64,000 bases of DNA from Streptomyces cyanogenus (GCF_017526105.1 NZ_CP071839.1:4890001-4954000), one strand, 5' to 3'. Positions 7,440-16,265 are shown, counted from the stretch's first letter. Numbers and translations are program-made. Notes: generated by a model not told the origin, from the sequence alone.

Positions 7440-8723
7440 TCAGCGGACCGGGGTGCCGTCCTCGTGCAGCTGCATCTGCGGACGGCCGGTCACCAGCAGC
7501 CAGGCCGGCAGCGAGGCGATGCACAGGAGGGCGAGGATGGCGGGCGAGGCGACCAGGACGGCGGCGGTGAACAGGCTCACCCAGCCCTGCCGGGTGATCG
7601 CCAGGAGGACGCCGAGGACGCCCGTGGCCACGCCCAGCGAGGGGTGCACGGCCGGCACGAGCGCGTGGGCGGTGAGGCCGAGGGCGGTGCCGACGAAGAC
7701 CGCGGGGAAGATCCGGCCGCCCCGGAATCCGCAGGACGCGGCGACGAGCAGCGCGGCCAGCTTCACCACCGTCATGGTGGCGAACTCGCCCGCCGACCAG
7801 CCCTCCGGGTCACGGGCCAGCTGCCCGAGCTCGGACAGCCCCTTGAACAGCGTCAGATGTCCGCCCAGGGCCGCGAGGCCGCCCAGCAGGACCCCGCCGG
7901 CCGGGAGCATCAGCATCGGGTGCCGCAGCCGCCGGAAGGCCGCGTGGACGTACGGGAAGGCGTAGACGGCGCACATGCCGAGCACCGCGGCCACCGAGGC
8001 GATCACCAGCGCGGCCAGCAGGTCCGTGCCGCGCGGATGGCCCATGGGCGGCAGACCCAGGTCGAAGGTGGGGTGGGACACCAGGGTGGTCGTCATGGCC
8101 CCGCACGCGCCGGCGGTCAGCGGGGCGAACAGGTTGTCCCACAGCCGGCCCCGCAGGGGCTGCCCCGCCAGCGCCTCGGAGATGACCAGCGCCGCCGCCA
8201 CCGGCGTGCCGAACAGCGCGCCGATCGTCGCGGACTCCGCCAGCACGGGCCACAGGGTGCCCGGCGTCCTGGGCATGAGGCGTCCGCCGAGCCAGGCGGC
8301 GAGGCTCACGTTCGCGGCGATGATCGGGTTCTCCGGGCCGAGGCTGGGACCGCCGGCCAGCATGAGCCCGGTGGCCAGCAGCAGGCTCGGCAGCACGGCG
8401 GGCGGCAGGACGGGGGCGTTCAGCCCGAGGGTGGCGGGGTCGGGACCGGCGTGACCGGGCACCTTCCAGACCACCAGTCCTACGGCGATCCCGGTGGCCG
8501 TGAGCATGACGAACATCCACAGCACGGACCAGCGGCCCACGCCCAGCGCGTCCGGCAGCGGCCCCCACAGCACTCGCTGGAGCTGCTCCGCCGCCGTGCT
8601 CACCCCGACGAAGAGCAGGCTCGCGGCCACGCCCACGACGACGGCGGGCAGGATGAACGGCAGCAGAGCCCGCGCGGGGGCGGTCCGAGCGCTCGGGGGC
8701 GCCTGCGTCGTCTCCTGGGCCAC
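7440..8723 (-). CDS. CLC-type chloride channel or Cl-/H+ antiporter
   Basis: 427 aa, about ten hydrophobic helices. It has the CLC motifs GPSLGPENP, which carries the gating glutamate, and GFRGGRIFPAVFVGTALG, the second anion-selectivity signature. The GTG at 8723 is chosen because the sequence before it is non-conserved and would run into the tipA promoter; GGTGAG precedes it. The gene is followed immediately by glutamate decarboxylase. Known in E. coli: ClcA removes charge during decarboxylase-driven acid resistance. A similar pairing is inferred here. Confidence 0.85.
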   Translation of the reverse strand: MAQETTQAPPSARTAPARALLPFILPAVVVGVAASLLFVGVSTAAEQLQRVLWGPLPDALGVGRWSVLWMFVMLTATGIAVGLVVWKVPGHAGPDPATLGLNAPVLPPAVLPSLLLATGLMLAGGPSLGPENPIIAANVSLAAWLGGRLMPRTPGTLWPVLAESATIGALFGTPVAAALVISEALAGQPLRGRLWDNLFAPLTAGACGAMTTTLVSHPTFDLGLPPMGHPRGTDLLAALVIASVAAVLGMCAVYAFPYVHAAFRRLRHPMLMLPAGGVLLGGLAALGGHLTLFKGLSELGQLARDPEGWSAGEFATMTVVKLAALLVAASCGFRGGRIFPAVFVGTALGLTAHALVPAVHPSLGVATGVLGVLLAITRQGWVSLFTAAVLVASPAILALLCIASLPAWLLVTGRPQMQLHEDGTPVR

Positions 8724-8775
8724 GGGCTCACCATAAGCGGACAAAACGCATGCAACATCCCGAAGCGGATCCGAC

Positions 8776-8806
8776 TTGCACCTCACGTGGCGTGAGGCCT
8801 CAGCGT
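8776..8806 (+). promoter_or_regulatory. tipA promoter with MerR-type 19-bp spacer and TipA operator
   Basis: The -35 TTGCAC (8776-8781) and -10 CAGCGT (8801-8806) are separated by 19 bases, the over-long spacer of MerR-class promoters. The inverted repeat CCTCACG/CGTGAGG (8781-8787, 8791-8797) fills the spacer. This matches the known ptipA of S. lividans closely from memory. TipAL bound to a thiopeptide would untwist the site and activate. Confidence 0.85.
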
Positions 8807-8835
8807 GGAGGCGTACCGACGACAAGGAGCGGAAA

Positions 8836-9600
8836 GTGAGCTACTCCGTGGGACAGGTCGCGGGGTTCGCCGGCGTGACGGTGCGCACCCTGCACCACTA
8901 CGACGAGATCGGCCTGCTCGTGCCCGGCGAGCGGACGTACGCCGGACACCGGCGCTACGGCGACGCCGACCTCGACCGGCTCCAGCAGATCCTGTTCTAC
9001 CGCGCGCTCGGCTTCCCGCTCGACGAGGTCGCGGCCCTGCTCGACGACCCGGACGCGGACCCGCGCACGCACCTGCGCCGCCAGCACCGGCTGCTGACCG
9101 CCCGGATCGAGACGCTGCAGAAGATGGCCGCGGCCGTGGAGCACGCCATGGAGGCACGCACGATGGGCATCAACCTCTCGCCGGAGGAGAAGTTCGAGGT
9201 CTTCGGCGACTTCGACCCCGACCAGTACGCGGACGAGGTGCAGGAGCGCTGGGGCGACACCGAGGCCTACCGCCAGTCGCAGCGGCGGACCGCCTCGTAC
9301 ACCAAGGAGGACTGGAAGCGGATCAACGAGGAGATGGACGCGATCCACCGCCGGATGGCGGACCTGCTCGCCGAGGGCGTCCCCGCGGACTCGGAGGCGG
9401 CCATGGACGTCGCCGAGGAGCACCGCCTGTGGATCACGGGCGCGTACTACGACTGCGGGCACGAGATGCACGCGTGCCTCGGTGAGATGTACGTCGCCGA
9501 CGCGCGTTTCACCGCCACGTACGAGGCCATCCGGACCGGTCTGGCCGGATACCTGCGGGACGCCATCGTCGCGAACGCGGCCCGGCACACCGCATCCTGA
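8836..9600 (+). CDS. tipA: TipAL, thiopeptide-induced MerR-family activator (with internal TipAS)
   Basis: 254 aa. MerR-type HTH (residues 1-70, SYSVGQVAGFAGVTVRTLHHYDEIGLL), a coiled-coil (about 75-109) and the TipAS antibiotic-recognition domain (110-254). Cys207 and Cys214 in YDCGHEMHACLGEMY sit at the positions known in S. lividans TipA, where Cys214 bonds covalently to dehydroalanine of thiostrepton-class thiopeptides. GTG 8836 is preceded by AAGGAGCGG. An internal ATG at 9163 (Met110) with its own GGAGG at 9150-9154 would give TipAS, the sequestering short form. Transcribed from its own activated promoter. Confidence 0.96.
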   Translation: MSYSVGQVAGFAGVTVRTLHHYDEIGLLVPGERTYAGHRRYGDADLDRLQQILFYRALGFPLDEVAALLDDPDADPRTHLRRQHRLLTARIETLQKMAAAVEHAMEARTMGINLSPEEKFEVFGDFDPDQYADEVQERWGDTEAYRQSQRRTASYTKEDWKRINEEMDAIHRRMADLLAEGVPADSEAAMDVAEEHRLWITGAYYDCGHEMHACLGEMYVADARFTATYEAIRTGLAGYLRDAIVANAARHTAS

Positions 9601-9601
9601 T

Positions 9602-9633
9602 GTTCCGGCCCGGGTTCGCGCCCGGGCCGGAAC
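9602..9633 (+). terminator. tipA terminator hairpin
   Basis: Perfect 13-bp stem GTTCCGGCCCGGG (9602-9614) with its complement at 9621-9633 and a 6-base loop, starting one base after the tipA stop codon. No U-tract. Confidence 0.75.
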
Positions 9634-9749
9634 CACTCCCGGCATCACCGGTGGAACCCGGGGCGGTCACCTCACGTTGATAGCTTTGTGCGGCCGTACA
9701 TGGATGCCGTGCCGGCCAAGCCGCCTCACCCCCTCAGGAGCCCGGACCC

Positions 9750-10769
9750 GTGATGACACTCGCCCTCGGCCCGAGCTGGCTGGATCCCAACTATCTGCTC
9801 GACACCTACAGCATCTGGGGCCTGCTGCTCATCGTCTTCGCCGAGTCCGGCCTGCTCATCGGCTTCTTCCTGCCGGGTGACTCGCTGCTGTTCACGTGCG
9901 GCCTGCTGATCACGTCCGGGGACCTCGACTTCCCGCTGTGGGCCGCCATCGCGCTGATCTGCCTCGCCGCGGTCCTCGGCGACCAGGCGGGCTACATGTT
10001 CGGCAAGAAGGTCGGACCGTCCCTGTTCAACCGCCCGGACTCCCGCCTGTTCAAGCAGGAGAACGTCACCAAGGCGCACGAGTTCTTCGAGAAGTACGGC
10101 CCGAAGTCCCTGGTCCTGGCCCGCTTCGTGCCCATCGTGCGCACCTTCACGCCGATCATCGCGGGCGTCAGCGGCATGAAGTACCGCTCGTTCCTGATCT
10201 TCAACGTCATCGGTGGCGTCCTGTGGGGCGCGGGCGTCACCCTGCTCGGCTCCTGGCTCGGCAACGTCCCCGTCGTCAAGAACAACATCGAGGCGATGCT
10301 CATCCTGATCGTCCTCGTCTCCGTGATCCCGATCGGTTTCGAGTTCCTCCGCGCCCGCGGCAAGAACAAGAAGGCCGAGCAGACCCGCCCCCAGCCCGAG
10401 CCGCAGCCCGCCCACCAGCAGCAGTACCCGCAGTCCCGGTACCAGCAGCCCCCGGTCATGGACGACGCCACGACCCGCCTGCGCCGCATCGAGCCGGAGC
10501 AGCCCCCGTACCAGCAGCCGCAGCAGCAGGACTGGAACCAGCAGCAGGGCTACGGCCAGTACTACGACCAGCAGCAGTACCCGCAGCAGCAGTACCCCCA
10601 GCAGCAGTATCCGCAGCAGCAGTACGACCCGAACCAGCCCGGCCAGGACCAGTACGGCCAGGGCCAGTACGGCCAGGGCCAGCCCGGCCAGGATCAGCCC
10701 GACCCCGGTCAGTACGGCCAGAACCAGTACGACCCCCACCAGTACCCGTACGACCACCGCCGGCAGTAG
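9750..10769 (+). CDS. DedA-family membrane protein with Gln/Tyr/Pro-rich tail
   Basis: 339 aa. Residues about 1-205 are a DedA (SNARE-associated/VTT) domain: GLLIGFFLPGDSLLF, GDQAGYMFGKKVG, ARFVPIVRTFTPIIAGVSGM and GGVLWGAGVTLLGSWLGN are family hallmarks. DedA proteins act in polyprenyl-phosphate/phospholipid recycling and membrane homeostasis. Residues about 210-339 are a low-complexity cytoplasmic tail with iterated QQYPQ and GQYGQ units, unlike the short E. coli DedA proteins. AGGAG lies 10-14 bases before GTG 9750; ATG 9753 is the alternative start. Lies alone between two terminators. Confidence 0.88.
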   Translation: MMTLALGPSWLDPNYLLDTYSIWGLLLIVFAESGLLIGFFLPGDSLLFTCGLLITSGDLDFPLWAAIALICLAAVLGDQAGYMFGKKVGPSLFNRPDSRLFKQENVTKAHEFFEKYGPKSLVLARFVPIVRTFTPIIAGVSGMKYRSFLIFNVIGGVLWGAGVTLLGSWLGNVPVVKNNIEAMLILIVLVSVIPIGFEFLRARGKNKKAEQTRPQPEPQPAHQQQYPQSRYQQPPVMDDATTRLRRIEPEQPPYQQPQQQDWNQQQGYGQYYDQQQYPQQQYPQQQYPQQQYDPNQPGQDQYGQGQYGQGQPGQDQPDPGQYGQNQYDPHQYPYDHRRQ

Positions 10770-10795
10770 CGCGGGCCCGGGGGAGCCCGGGGCGC

Positions 10796-12448
10796 CTAGA
10801 AGCCCCTGGTCCGCTTGGCGGCCCGCCGCTTCCCGGCGGAGCCGACCCGCAGGAACAACCGGGAGATCTCCGACCCGAGGTGGACCCCGATGGCGATGGC
10901 CATGGCCAGCGACGCGGCCTTGGCCAGCGACACCAGCCCCTTGTCCACGTCGTTCTGGGCCATGGACAGCAGTCCGAAATACGTCGCGGAACCGGGCAGC
11001 AGCGGCCCGATCGCCGCCGTCGTGTACGGCAGCGCGGAGGCGAACCGGTACCGGGACAGCAGTTGCCCGAACAGCCCCACCAGGCCGGCCGCCACGGCCG
11101 TGGAGGCCACCGGCGAGATGTCGCCCACGTAGTGCATCGCGCCGTACACCGACCAGGCGACACCCCCGTTGAGGGTCACCCAGAGCACGGTGGACCGTTC
11201 CTGCTGGAGCAGGATCGCGAAGGTCAGCGAGAGCAGCATCGAGGCCGCGATCTGGATCAGCGGCCGCTCGGAGATGGTCGGCGCCGCGTCCGGATTGAGC
11301 TTGCCGCCGATCTTCACGCCGAAGTACAGGACGACCAGCACGCCGACGACGATCCCGACGAAGAAGTACATGACCTCCAGCAGCCGGGCGGAGGCGGTGA
11401 TGTAGAAGCCGGTCAGGCCGTCCTGCACGCCCGCCACCAGCGCCCGCCCGGGCAGCAGCGCGAACAGTCCACCGGTGATCACCGCCGAGCCGTTCACGTC
11501 CACGTGCGCCAGCGCCAGCGCCACCCCGATCGCCGCGGGCGGCATCGCGGCCACCGTGAACTGGTAGAACTCCGGCAGCCCGCGCCCCGCGCACAGCCAC
11601 GCCAGCCGGTCGCCGAGCATCGCGCCCACCGCGGCCGCCACGAACACGATGACGTCACCGCCGACCAGCACGGAGGCCGCACCGGCCAGCAGCCCGCTCG
11701 CCAGGGTCAGTGCCCAGCCGGGGTACGGGTGCCGGTTCCGGCGGATCTCCGCCAGCCGCCGGTAGGCCTCCTCCAGCGAGACATGGGTCTCCGGGTCGGT
11801 CAGATCGTCCACCAGCCGGAAGACGGCCGCCAGACGCGTGTAGTCCGTGCCCCGCCGCCGTACCGTCCGGGACGCTGTGACCGGGTCCTCCACCAGGGAC
11901 GGCTGGTGCGAGATCGACAGCAGCGTGAAGGTGACGTTCGGCTCGCACCGGTCCAGGCCGTAGGACCGGCACACCGCGAACATCGCGGCCTCCACGTCCT
12001 CCGCGCCCTCGCCGCCGGCCAGCAGCAGCTCTCCGATACGCAGGGTCAGGTCCAGCACGCGCGGGACGGCCGGGCCGCCCTCCTCCACCCGCTGCACCGG
12101 CTCCGGCGCCGGCCGCTCGGCCACCGGCATGCGCAGCATGGTGCGCATCCGGTCCTGCCAGGGCGCGTCCTTGACCAGGCTGACCAGCGGCACCCCGGTG
12201 GCCGGCGTGAACGCGGCCGGGGCGTGCTCCGCGCTGTAGGTGCTCGGCGGACTGAACGCCGACCCCTCCGGCTCGGCACTCGGCGGCTGCGGCGTCAGCA
12301 GCCCCTCCGGTACGGCGAACTCGGACGTCGTCTCCGAGTCCTCACCCTTGGGAACGTCGAGACCCCGGGGGATGGCGAACTCGGACGTGATCTCCGGGTC
12401 GTACCGCGCCTCGTCGGACCGGGGCTTCCGGTCCTCCGCCTCCGTCAC
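10796..12448 (-). CDS. ThrE-family threonine/serine exporter
   Basis: 550 aa. A poorly conserved acidic N-terminal region (about 1-130) precedes the two ThrE halves: DUF1212 (about 135-400, LGELLLAGGEGAEDVEAAMFAVC-like opening with eight or so helices) and a ThrE_2 module (about 410-530). Fused ThrE proteins of Corynebacterium export threonine and serine using the proton motive force. GTG 12448 is preferred because GGGAG lies 8 bases upstream; the in-frame ATG at 12493 lacks one. Substrate is assigned by family only. Confidence 0.85.
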   Translation of the reverse strand: MTEAEDRKPRSDEARYDPEITSEFAIPRGLDVPKGEDSETTSEFAVPEGLLTPQPPSAEPEGSAFSPPSTYSAEHAPAAFTPATGVPLVSLVKDAPWQDRMRTMLRMPVAERPAPEPVQRVEEGGPAVPRVLDLTLRIGELLLAGGEGAEDVEAAMFAVCRSYGLDRCEPNVTFTLLSISHQPSLVEDPVTASRTVRRRGTDYTRLAAVFRLVDDLTDPETHVSLEEAYRRLAEIRRNRHPYPGWALTLASGLLAGAASVLVGGDVIVFVAAAVGAMLGDRLAWLCAGRGLPEFYQFTVAAMPPAAIGVALALAHVDVNGSAVITGGLFALLPGRALVAGVQDGLTGFYITASARLLEVMYFFVGIVVGVLVVLYFGVKIGGKLNPDAAPTISERPLIQIAASMLLSLTFAILLQQERSTVLWVTLNGGVAWSVYGAMHYVGDISPVASTAVAAGLVGLFGQLLSRYRFASALPYTTAAIGPLLPGSATYFGLLSMAQNDVDKGLVSLAKAASLAMAIAIGVHLGSEISRLFLRVGSAGKRRAAKRTRGF

Positions 12449-12508
12449 CTGCACCGCTCCCTGAACGACACCTTCCGTAGGCCTCAGTATGCGCATGGGT
12501 ACGCAAAC

Positions 12509-12542
12509 GGGCCGCGCCACCCCACGCAGGGTGCCGCGGCCC
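12509..12542 (-). terminator. Hairpin downstream of pyrophosphatase
   Basis: GGGCCGCG (12509-12516) pairs with CGCGGCCC (12535-12542), with a smaller internal CACCC/GGGTG stem in the loop. It lies 20 bases after the ppa stop on the minus strand and would separate ppa from the thrE-like gene. Confidence 0.5.
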
Positions 12543-12562
12543 GCGGAAGGCAAACCGGCCGG

Positions 12563-13054
12563 TCAGTGGCCGCCCTGGTCCTTGAAACGCTTGTAGGACC
12601 GCTCGATCTCGGCCTCGGCCTCGGTGCGACCGACCCAGTCGGCGCCCTCGACGGACTTGCCGGGCTCCAGGTCCTTGTAGACCTCGAAGAAGTGCTGGAT
12701 CTCCAGGCGGTCGAACTCCGACACGTGGTGGATGTCGCGCAGGTGCTCCACGCGCGGGTCGGTCGCCGGGACACACAGCAGCTTGTCGTCGCCGCCGGCC
12801 TCGTCGGTCATCCGGAACATGCCGATCGCGCGGCAGCGGATGAGGCAGCCCGGGAAGGTCGGCTCGTCCAGGATGACCAGCGCGTCCAGCGGGTCGCCGT
12901 CCTCGCCGAGGGTGTTCTCGACGAAGCCGTAGTCGGTCGGGTAGGCGGTCGAGGTGAAGAGACGACGGTCCAGGCGGATCCGACCGGTCTCGTGGTCCAC
13001 CTCGTACTTGTTCCGCGAACCCTTCGGGATCTCGATCGTGACGTCGAACTCCAC
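12563..13054 (-). CDS. ppa: Inorganic pyrophosphatase, family I
   Basis: 163 aa, hydrolysing PPi to two phosphates and pulling biosynthetic reactions forward. Motifs: EFDVTIEIPKGSRNKYEVD, YGFVENTLGEDGDPLDALV (the Asp-rich metal site D-x-D-P-x-D) and KDLEPGKSV. The GTG at 13054 has GGAGGA 7 bases upstream and gives the normal actinobacterial N-terminus; a longer version would start inside this leader. Divergent from the D-Ala-D-Ala carboxypeptidase gene. Confidence 0.95.
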   Translation of the reverse strand: MEFDVTIEIPKGSRNKYEVDHETGRIRLDRRLFTSTAYPTDYGFVENTLGEDGDPLDALVILDEPTFPGCLIRCRAIGMFRMTDEAGGDDKLLCVPATDPRVEHLRDIHHVSEFDRLEIQHFFEVYKDLEPGKSVEGADWVGRTEAEAEIERSYKRFKDQGGH

Positions 13055-13139
13055 CGGTGGCTCCTCCATGATCAGCACATAGTTCTGGTGGTTAAGTGTC
13101 CCTCACGCAGGTGTGTGATCGCGAAAGGGGCTGGTGGTC

Positions 13140-14735
13140 GTGCCAGAGCTGAGGCCTTGGCGAGCCGCGAGACCGCAGATGGAGCGGATCGCGAACGCCG
13201 TACGACCGCGTCTGGCGAGCGCCGTGACGGCCGCCGGGCCGCGCCTCGCGGGGCTGGCGAGGGCCGCCGTGCGCGTCAGGCCTGGGCACCTCCCCCGTCT
13301 TCCCCGTCCGCGGACCGGCCGGACCTGGCAGTACACCGCGGGCGCCGCCACCGCCGGCCTGGCGCTGGCCGCCGGCGTGGTGACCGTCGCCGGTCCCTGG
13401 GACGCCAGTGGTCAGCGTACGGCCGAGCGGGACCGGGCCGCCGCCCTGGAGCGGTCAGGTGGCGCAGATCACGGCCGCTCCGGTACGGACGCCGGGGCGC
13501 CCCGGCCCGCGCCGAGCGCCGCGCCCGTCCTGGCGGGCCTGGGCGGCACCACGAGCGCCGTCGGCACCAAGAAGGCCGCTCCGGACCCCGAGGCCCTCTC
13601 CGGCGTCCTGGGGCCGCTCCTGGACGCTCCCGCGCTCGGCGGCCCGCGTTCGGCGGCCGTCGTCGACGTCACGACCGGCGCCCGGCTGTACGGCGCCGAC
13701 GCCGGCAGGGCCCTCATCCCCGCCTCCACCACCAAAATCGCCACCGCCGTCGCCGCCCTGTCCGCCCTCGGCCCCGACCACCGCCTCACCACCCGTACCG
13801 CCCTGGAACCCGACACCCGGGAACTCGTCCTGGTCGGCGGCGGTGACCCCACCCTCACCGCGCACACCCGGCCCGACGGCTGGGCCGGCCTGCGGGCGCT
13901 GGCGGCGGACACCGCCGGGGCCCTGGACCGGCGCGGCATCCACGAGATCACCCTGTCCTACGACACCACCCTGTTCACCGGCCCGGCCCTGCACCCCATC
14001 GGCGTCAACGACAACCTCGCCCCGGTCAGCGCCCTCACCGTCGACGAGGGCCGCACCGACGGCTCGGACCGCGGCCCGGTCACCCGCGTGGCCGACCCGG
14101 CGGCGGACGCGGCGGCCAGGTTCGCCGGCTTCCTGAAGGACGCCGGCATCACCACCACGTCCCCCGGCCCCTCGAAGGCCAGCACGCGCGCGGAGACCCT
14201 CGCGACGGTCTCCTCACCCCCGCTGTCCGCCCTGGTCGAACGCATGCTGACCAACAGCGACAACGACATCGCGGAGGCCCTGGCCCGGCACACCGCCCTG
14301 GCCGGCGGGCAGCCGGCGAGCTTCGACGGCGGGGCCGAGGCCATCGCCACGCAGCTGCGCAAGCTCGGCCTGCCCATGGCGGGGGCCGCCTTCCACGACG
14401 GCAGCGGCCTCGACCGCGACGACCGGCTCACGGCCGACCTCCTGACGGCCCTGCTGGTCAAGGCCGGCGACCCGCACCGCCCCGGCCTCCGCCCGGTCCT
14501 CACCGGCCTCCCCGTGGCCGGCTTCACCGGCACCCTGAGCACCCGCTACACCGACGGCGCCGCCGGTGTCGTACGCGCCAAGACCGGCACCCTGACCGGC
14601 GTGAACACCCTCGCCGGCACGGTCGTGGACAAGGACGGCCGTCTCCTGGCCTTCGCCTTCCTGGCCTCGGACACGACCGACGCCGTGGGGGCCCAGGCGG
14701 CCCTGGACAAGGCGGCGACGGCGCTGGCGGGCTGA
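13140..14735 (+). CDS. dacB: D-alanyl-D-alanine carboxypeptidase/endopeptidase (PBP4/S13 family)
   Basis: 531 aa. Positively charged N-terminus (1-60), one membrane anchor (about 63-85), then an S13 penicillin-binding domain. Catalytic motifs: Ser196-Thr-Thr-Lys199 (SxxK), Ser373-Asp-Asn375 (SxN, in NSDNDIAEALARH) and Lys481-Thr-Gly (KTG). It trims or cleaves peptidoglycan stem peptides outside the membrane. GTG 13140 is 9 bases after AAGGGG; GTG 13134 is an alternative. Followed by a 19-bp tandem-repeat array. Confidence 0.9.
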   Translation: MPELRPWRAARPQMERIANAVRPRLASAVTAAGPRLAGLARAAVRVRPGHLPRLPRPRTGRTWQYTAGAATAGLALAAGVVTVAGPWDASGQRTAERDRAAALERSGGADHGRSGTDAGAPRPAPSAAPVLAGLGGTTSAVGTKKAAPDPEALSGVLGPLLDAPALGGPRSAAVVDVTTGARLYGADAGRALIPASTTKIATAVAALSALGPDHRLTTRTALEPDTRELVLVGGGDPTLTAHTRPDGWAGLRALAADTAGALDRRGIHEITLSYDTTLFTGPALHPIGVNDNLAPVSALTVDEGRTDGSDRGPVTRVADPAADAAARFAGFLKDAGITTTSPGPSKASTRAETLATVSSPPLSALVERMLTNSDNDIAEALARHTALAGGQPASFDGGAEAIATQLRKLGLPMAGAAFHDGSGLDRDDRLTADLLTALLVKAGDPHRPGLRPVLTGLPVAGFTGTLSTRYTDGAAGVVRAKTGTLTGVNTLAGTVVDKDGRLLAFAFLASDTTDAVGAQAALDKAATALAG

Positions 14736-15131
14736 CGGCCGCAACCGGCGCACCGCCGCCGCGCCGCCGTGGGCTACCCGCGTTGCTGTGGGCCGCCCGC
14801 GTTGCCGTGAGCTACCCGCGCTGCCGTGAGTGGCCCGCGCTGCCGTGGGGCTACCCGCGCTCTCGTGGCCTGCCCGCGCTGCCGTGGTTCACCCGCGCCG
14901 CCGTGGGCCACCCGCGCCGCCGTGAGCTACCCGCGTTGCCGTGGACCGGGCGCGTTGCCGTGGGCCGCTCGCGCTGCCGTGGGGCTACCCGCGCCGCCGT
15001 GGGCCCGGTCCGCCACGGGCACGGTCCGCCGTCGGCGTGGTCCGCCGTACCGGGGGACCTGCCCACGCCTCCGGTACCCGCCGGCCCCCATGGCCTGCCC
15101 GAAGCGGGAGCGCTCACGTACGGTTGACAGC
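14736..15131. other. Intergenic region dominated by a tandem repeat
   Basis: 396 bases between dacB and the DUF2342 gene. The first part is the 12-copy 19-bp array (14769-14998). The rest (14999-15131) is high-GC spacer ending in the promoter-like TACGGT at 15119-15124, 7 bases before the next ATG. No coding frame is credible. Confidence 0.7.
14769..14998. repeat. 19-bp degenerate minisatellite, 12 copies
   Basis: Twelve head-to-tail units with consensus GTGGGCTACCCGCGCTGCC; ten are 19 bases and two (starting 14845 and 14979) are 20. The most constant part is CCGCG(C/T)(T/C)GCCGTG. Because 19 is not a multiple of 3 the array shifts frame each unit, so it is unlikely to be coding. It starts 33 bases after the dacB stop. 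Confidence 0.9.
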
Positions 15132-16265
15132 ATGACTGGCTTCGGCGGCACCGCATCTCCCGGGATGGTCGACTGGAACCTCGCGGTGGCAACCGCGACA
15201 CGGCTCGTACGTCCCGGTCCCGACGTCAGCCGCGACGAGGCCAGGTCCGTCGTCGCGGAGCTGCGCCGGCACGCGAAAGCCTCGGAGGGACACGTCCGGG
15301 GCTTCACTCGTATGGGCACCGAGGACACCCACGACACCCCCGTCCTCGTCGTCGACCGGCCCGGCTGGGTCCGCGCCAACGTCGCCGGCTTCCGGGAGAT
15401 CCTCAAACCGCTCCTGGAGAAGATGCAGGAACGGCGCGGCAGCAACCCGGGCAGCGCGGTCCTCGGCGCCGTCGGCGGCAAGGTCACCGGCGTGGAGCTC
15501 GGCATGCTCCTGTCGTTCCTGTCCTCCCGTGTCCTCGGCCAGTACGAGACCTTCGCCCCGGCCGCCCGCGACCTCCCGTCCGGCGAGAACGGCGGCGGCC
15601 GGCTGCTGCTCGTGGCGCCCAACATCGTCCACGTCGAGCGCGAACTCGACGTCGAGCCGCACGACTTCCGGCTGTGGGTGTGCCTGCACGAGGAGACCCA
15701 CCGCACGCAGTTCACCGCCGTGCCCTGGCTCCGGGACCACCTGGAGGGCGAAATCCAGTCGTTCTTGGCCGAGACCGACGTCGATCCGATGACCTTCCTG
15801 GAGCGCATCAGGGAGGCGGCCCAGTCCCTCGCCGGCGGCCGGCCCGAGGGCGAGGAGGAGGACGGCGGACGCTCCTTCGTGGAGCTGGTGCAGACCCCCG
15901 CCCAGCGGGAGATCCTCGGCCGTCTGACGGCCGTGATGTCCCTGCTGGAGGGGCACGCCGACTACGTCATGGACGGCGTCGGCCCGAGCGTCGTACCGAC
16001 CGTCGCGGAGATCCGCGAGAAGTTCCAGCAGCGCCGCGCCAAGGGCGCCTCCCGTCTGGACATGGCCCTGCGCAAGCTGCTCGGTCTGGATGCCAAACTC
16101 AGGCAGTACCGGGACGGCGAACGGTTCGTACGGTCCGTGGTCGAGCAGGTCGGCGTCGACGGCTTCAACCGCGTGTGGACCTCGCCCAACACCCTGCCCA
16201 CCAAGGCGGAGATCGCCAAACCGGCGGACTGGGTCGCACGGGTGCACCGCAGGCCCGAGGCGTGA
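15132..16265 (+). CDS. DUF2342 zincin-like metalloprotease (type 2), actinobacterial
   Basis: 377 aa. The zinc-binding signature HEETHRTQF (His186, Glu187, His190) sits in a mostly helical protein beginning WNLAVATATRLVRPGP, the DUF2342 / coenzyme F420 biosynthesis-associated family. The true substrate is unknown; the F420 name is historical. No Shine-Dalgarno is visible; TACGGT ends 7 bases before the ATG, suggesting a leaderless message. In actinobacteria this gene regularly sits between dacB and tilS, as here. Confidence 0.87.
   Translation: MTGFGGTASPGMVDWNLAVATATRLVRPGPDVSRDEARSVVAELRRHAKASEGHVRGFTRMGTEDTHDTPVLVVDRPGWVRANVAGFREILKPLLEKMQERRGSNPGSAVLGAVGGKVTGVELGMLLSFLSSRVLGQYETFAPAARDLPSGENGGGRLLLVAPNIVHVERELDVEPHDFRLWVCLHEETHRTQFTAVPWLRDHLEGEIQSFLAETDVDPMTFLERIREAAQSLAGGRPEGEEEDGGRSFVELVQTPAQREILGRLTAVMSLLEGHADYVMDGVGPSVVPTVAEIREKFQQRRAKGASRLDMALRKLLGLDAKLRQYRDGERFVRSVVEQVGVDGFNRVWTSPNTLPTKAEIAKPADWVARVHRRPEA

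Noticed and set aside
9896..13846. A 1316-codon plus-strand open frame across DedA, ThrE and ppa
   Set aside because: Such long frames arise by chance in GC-rich DNA. It crosses genes on both strands and shows only Arg/Pro/Gln-rich sequence.
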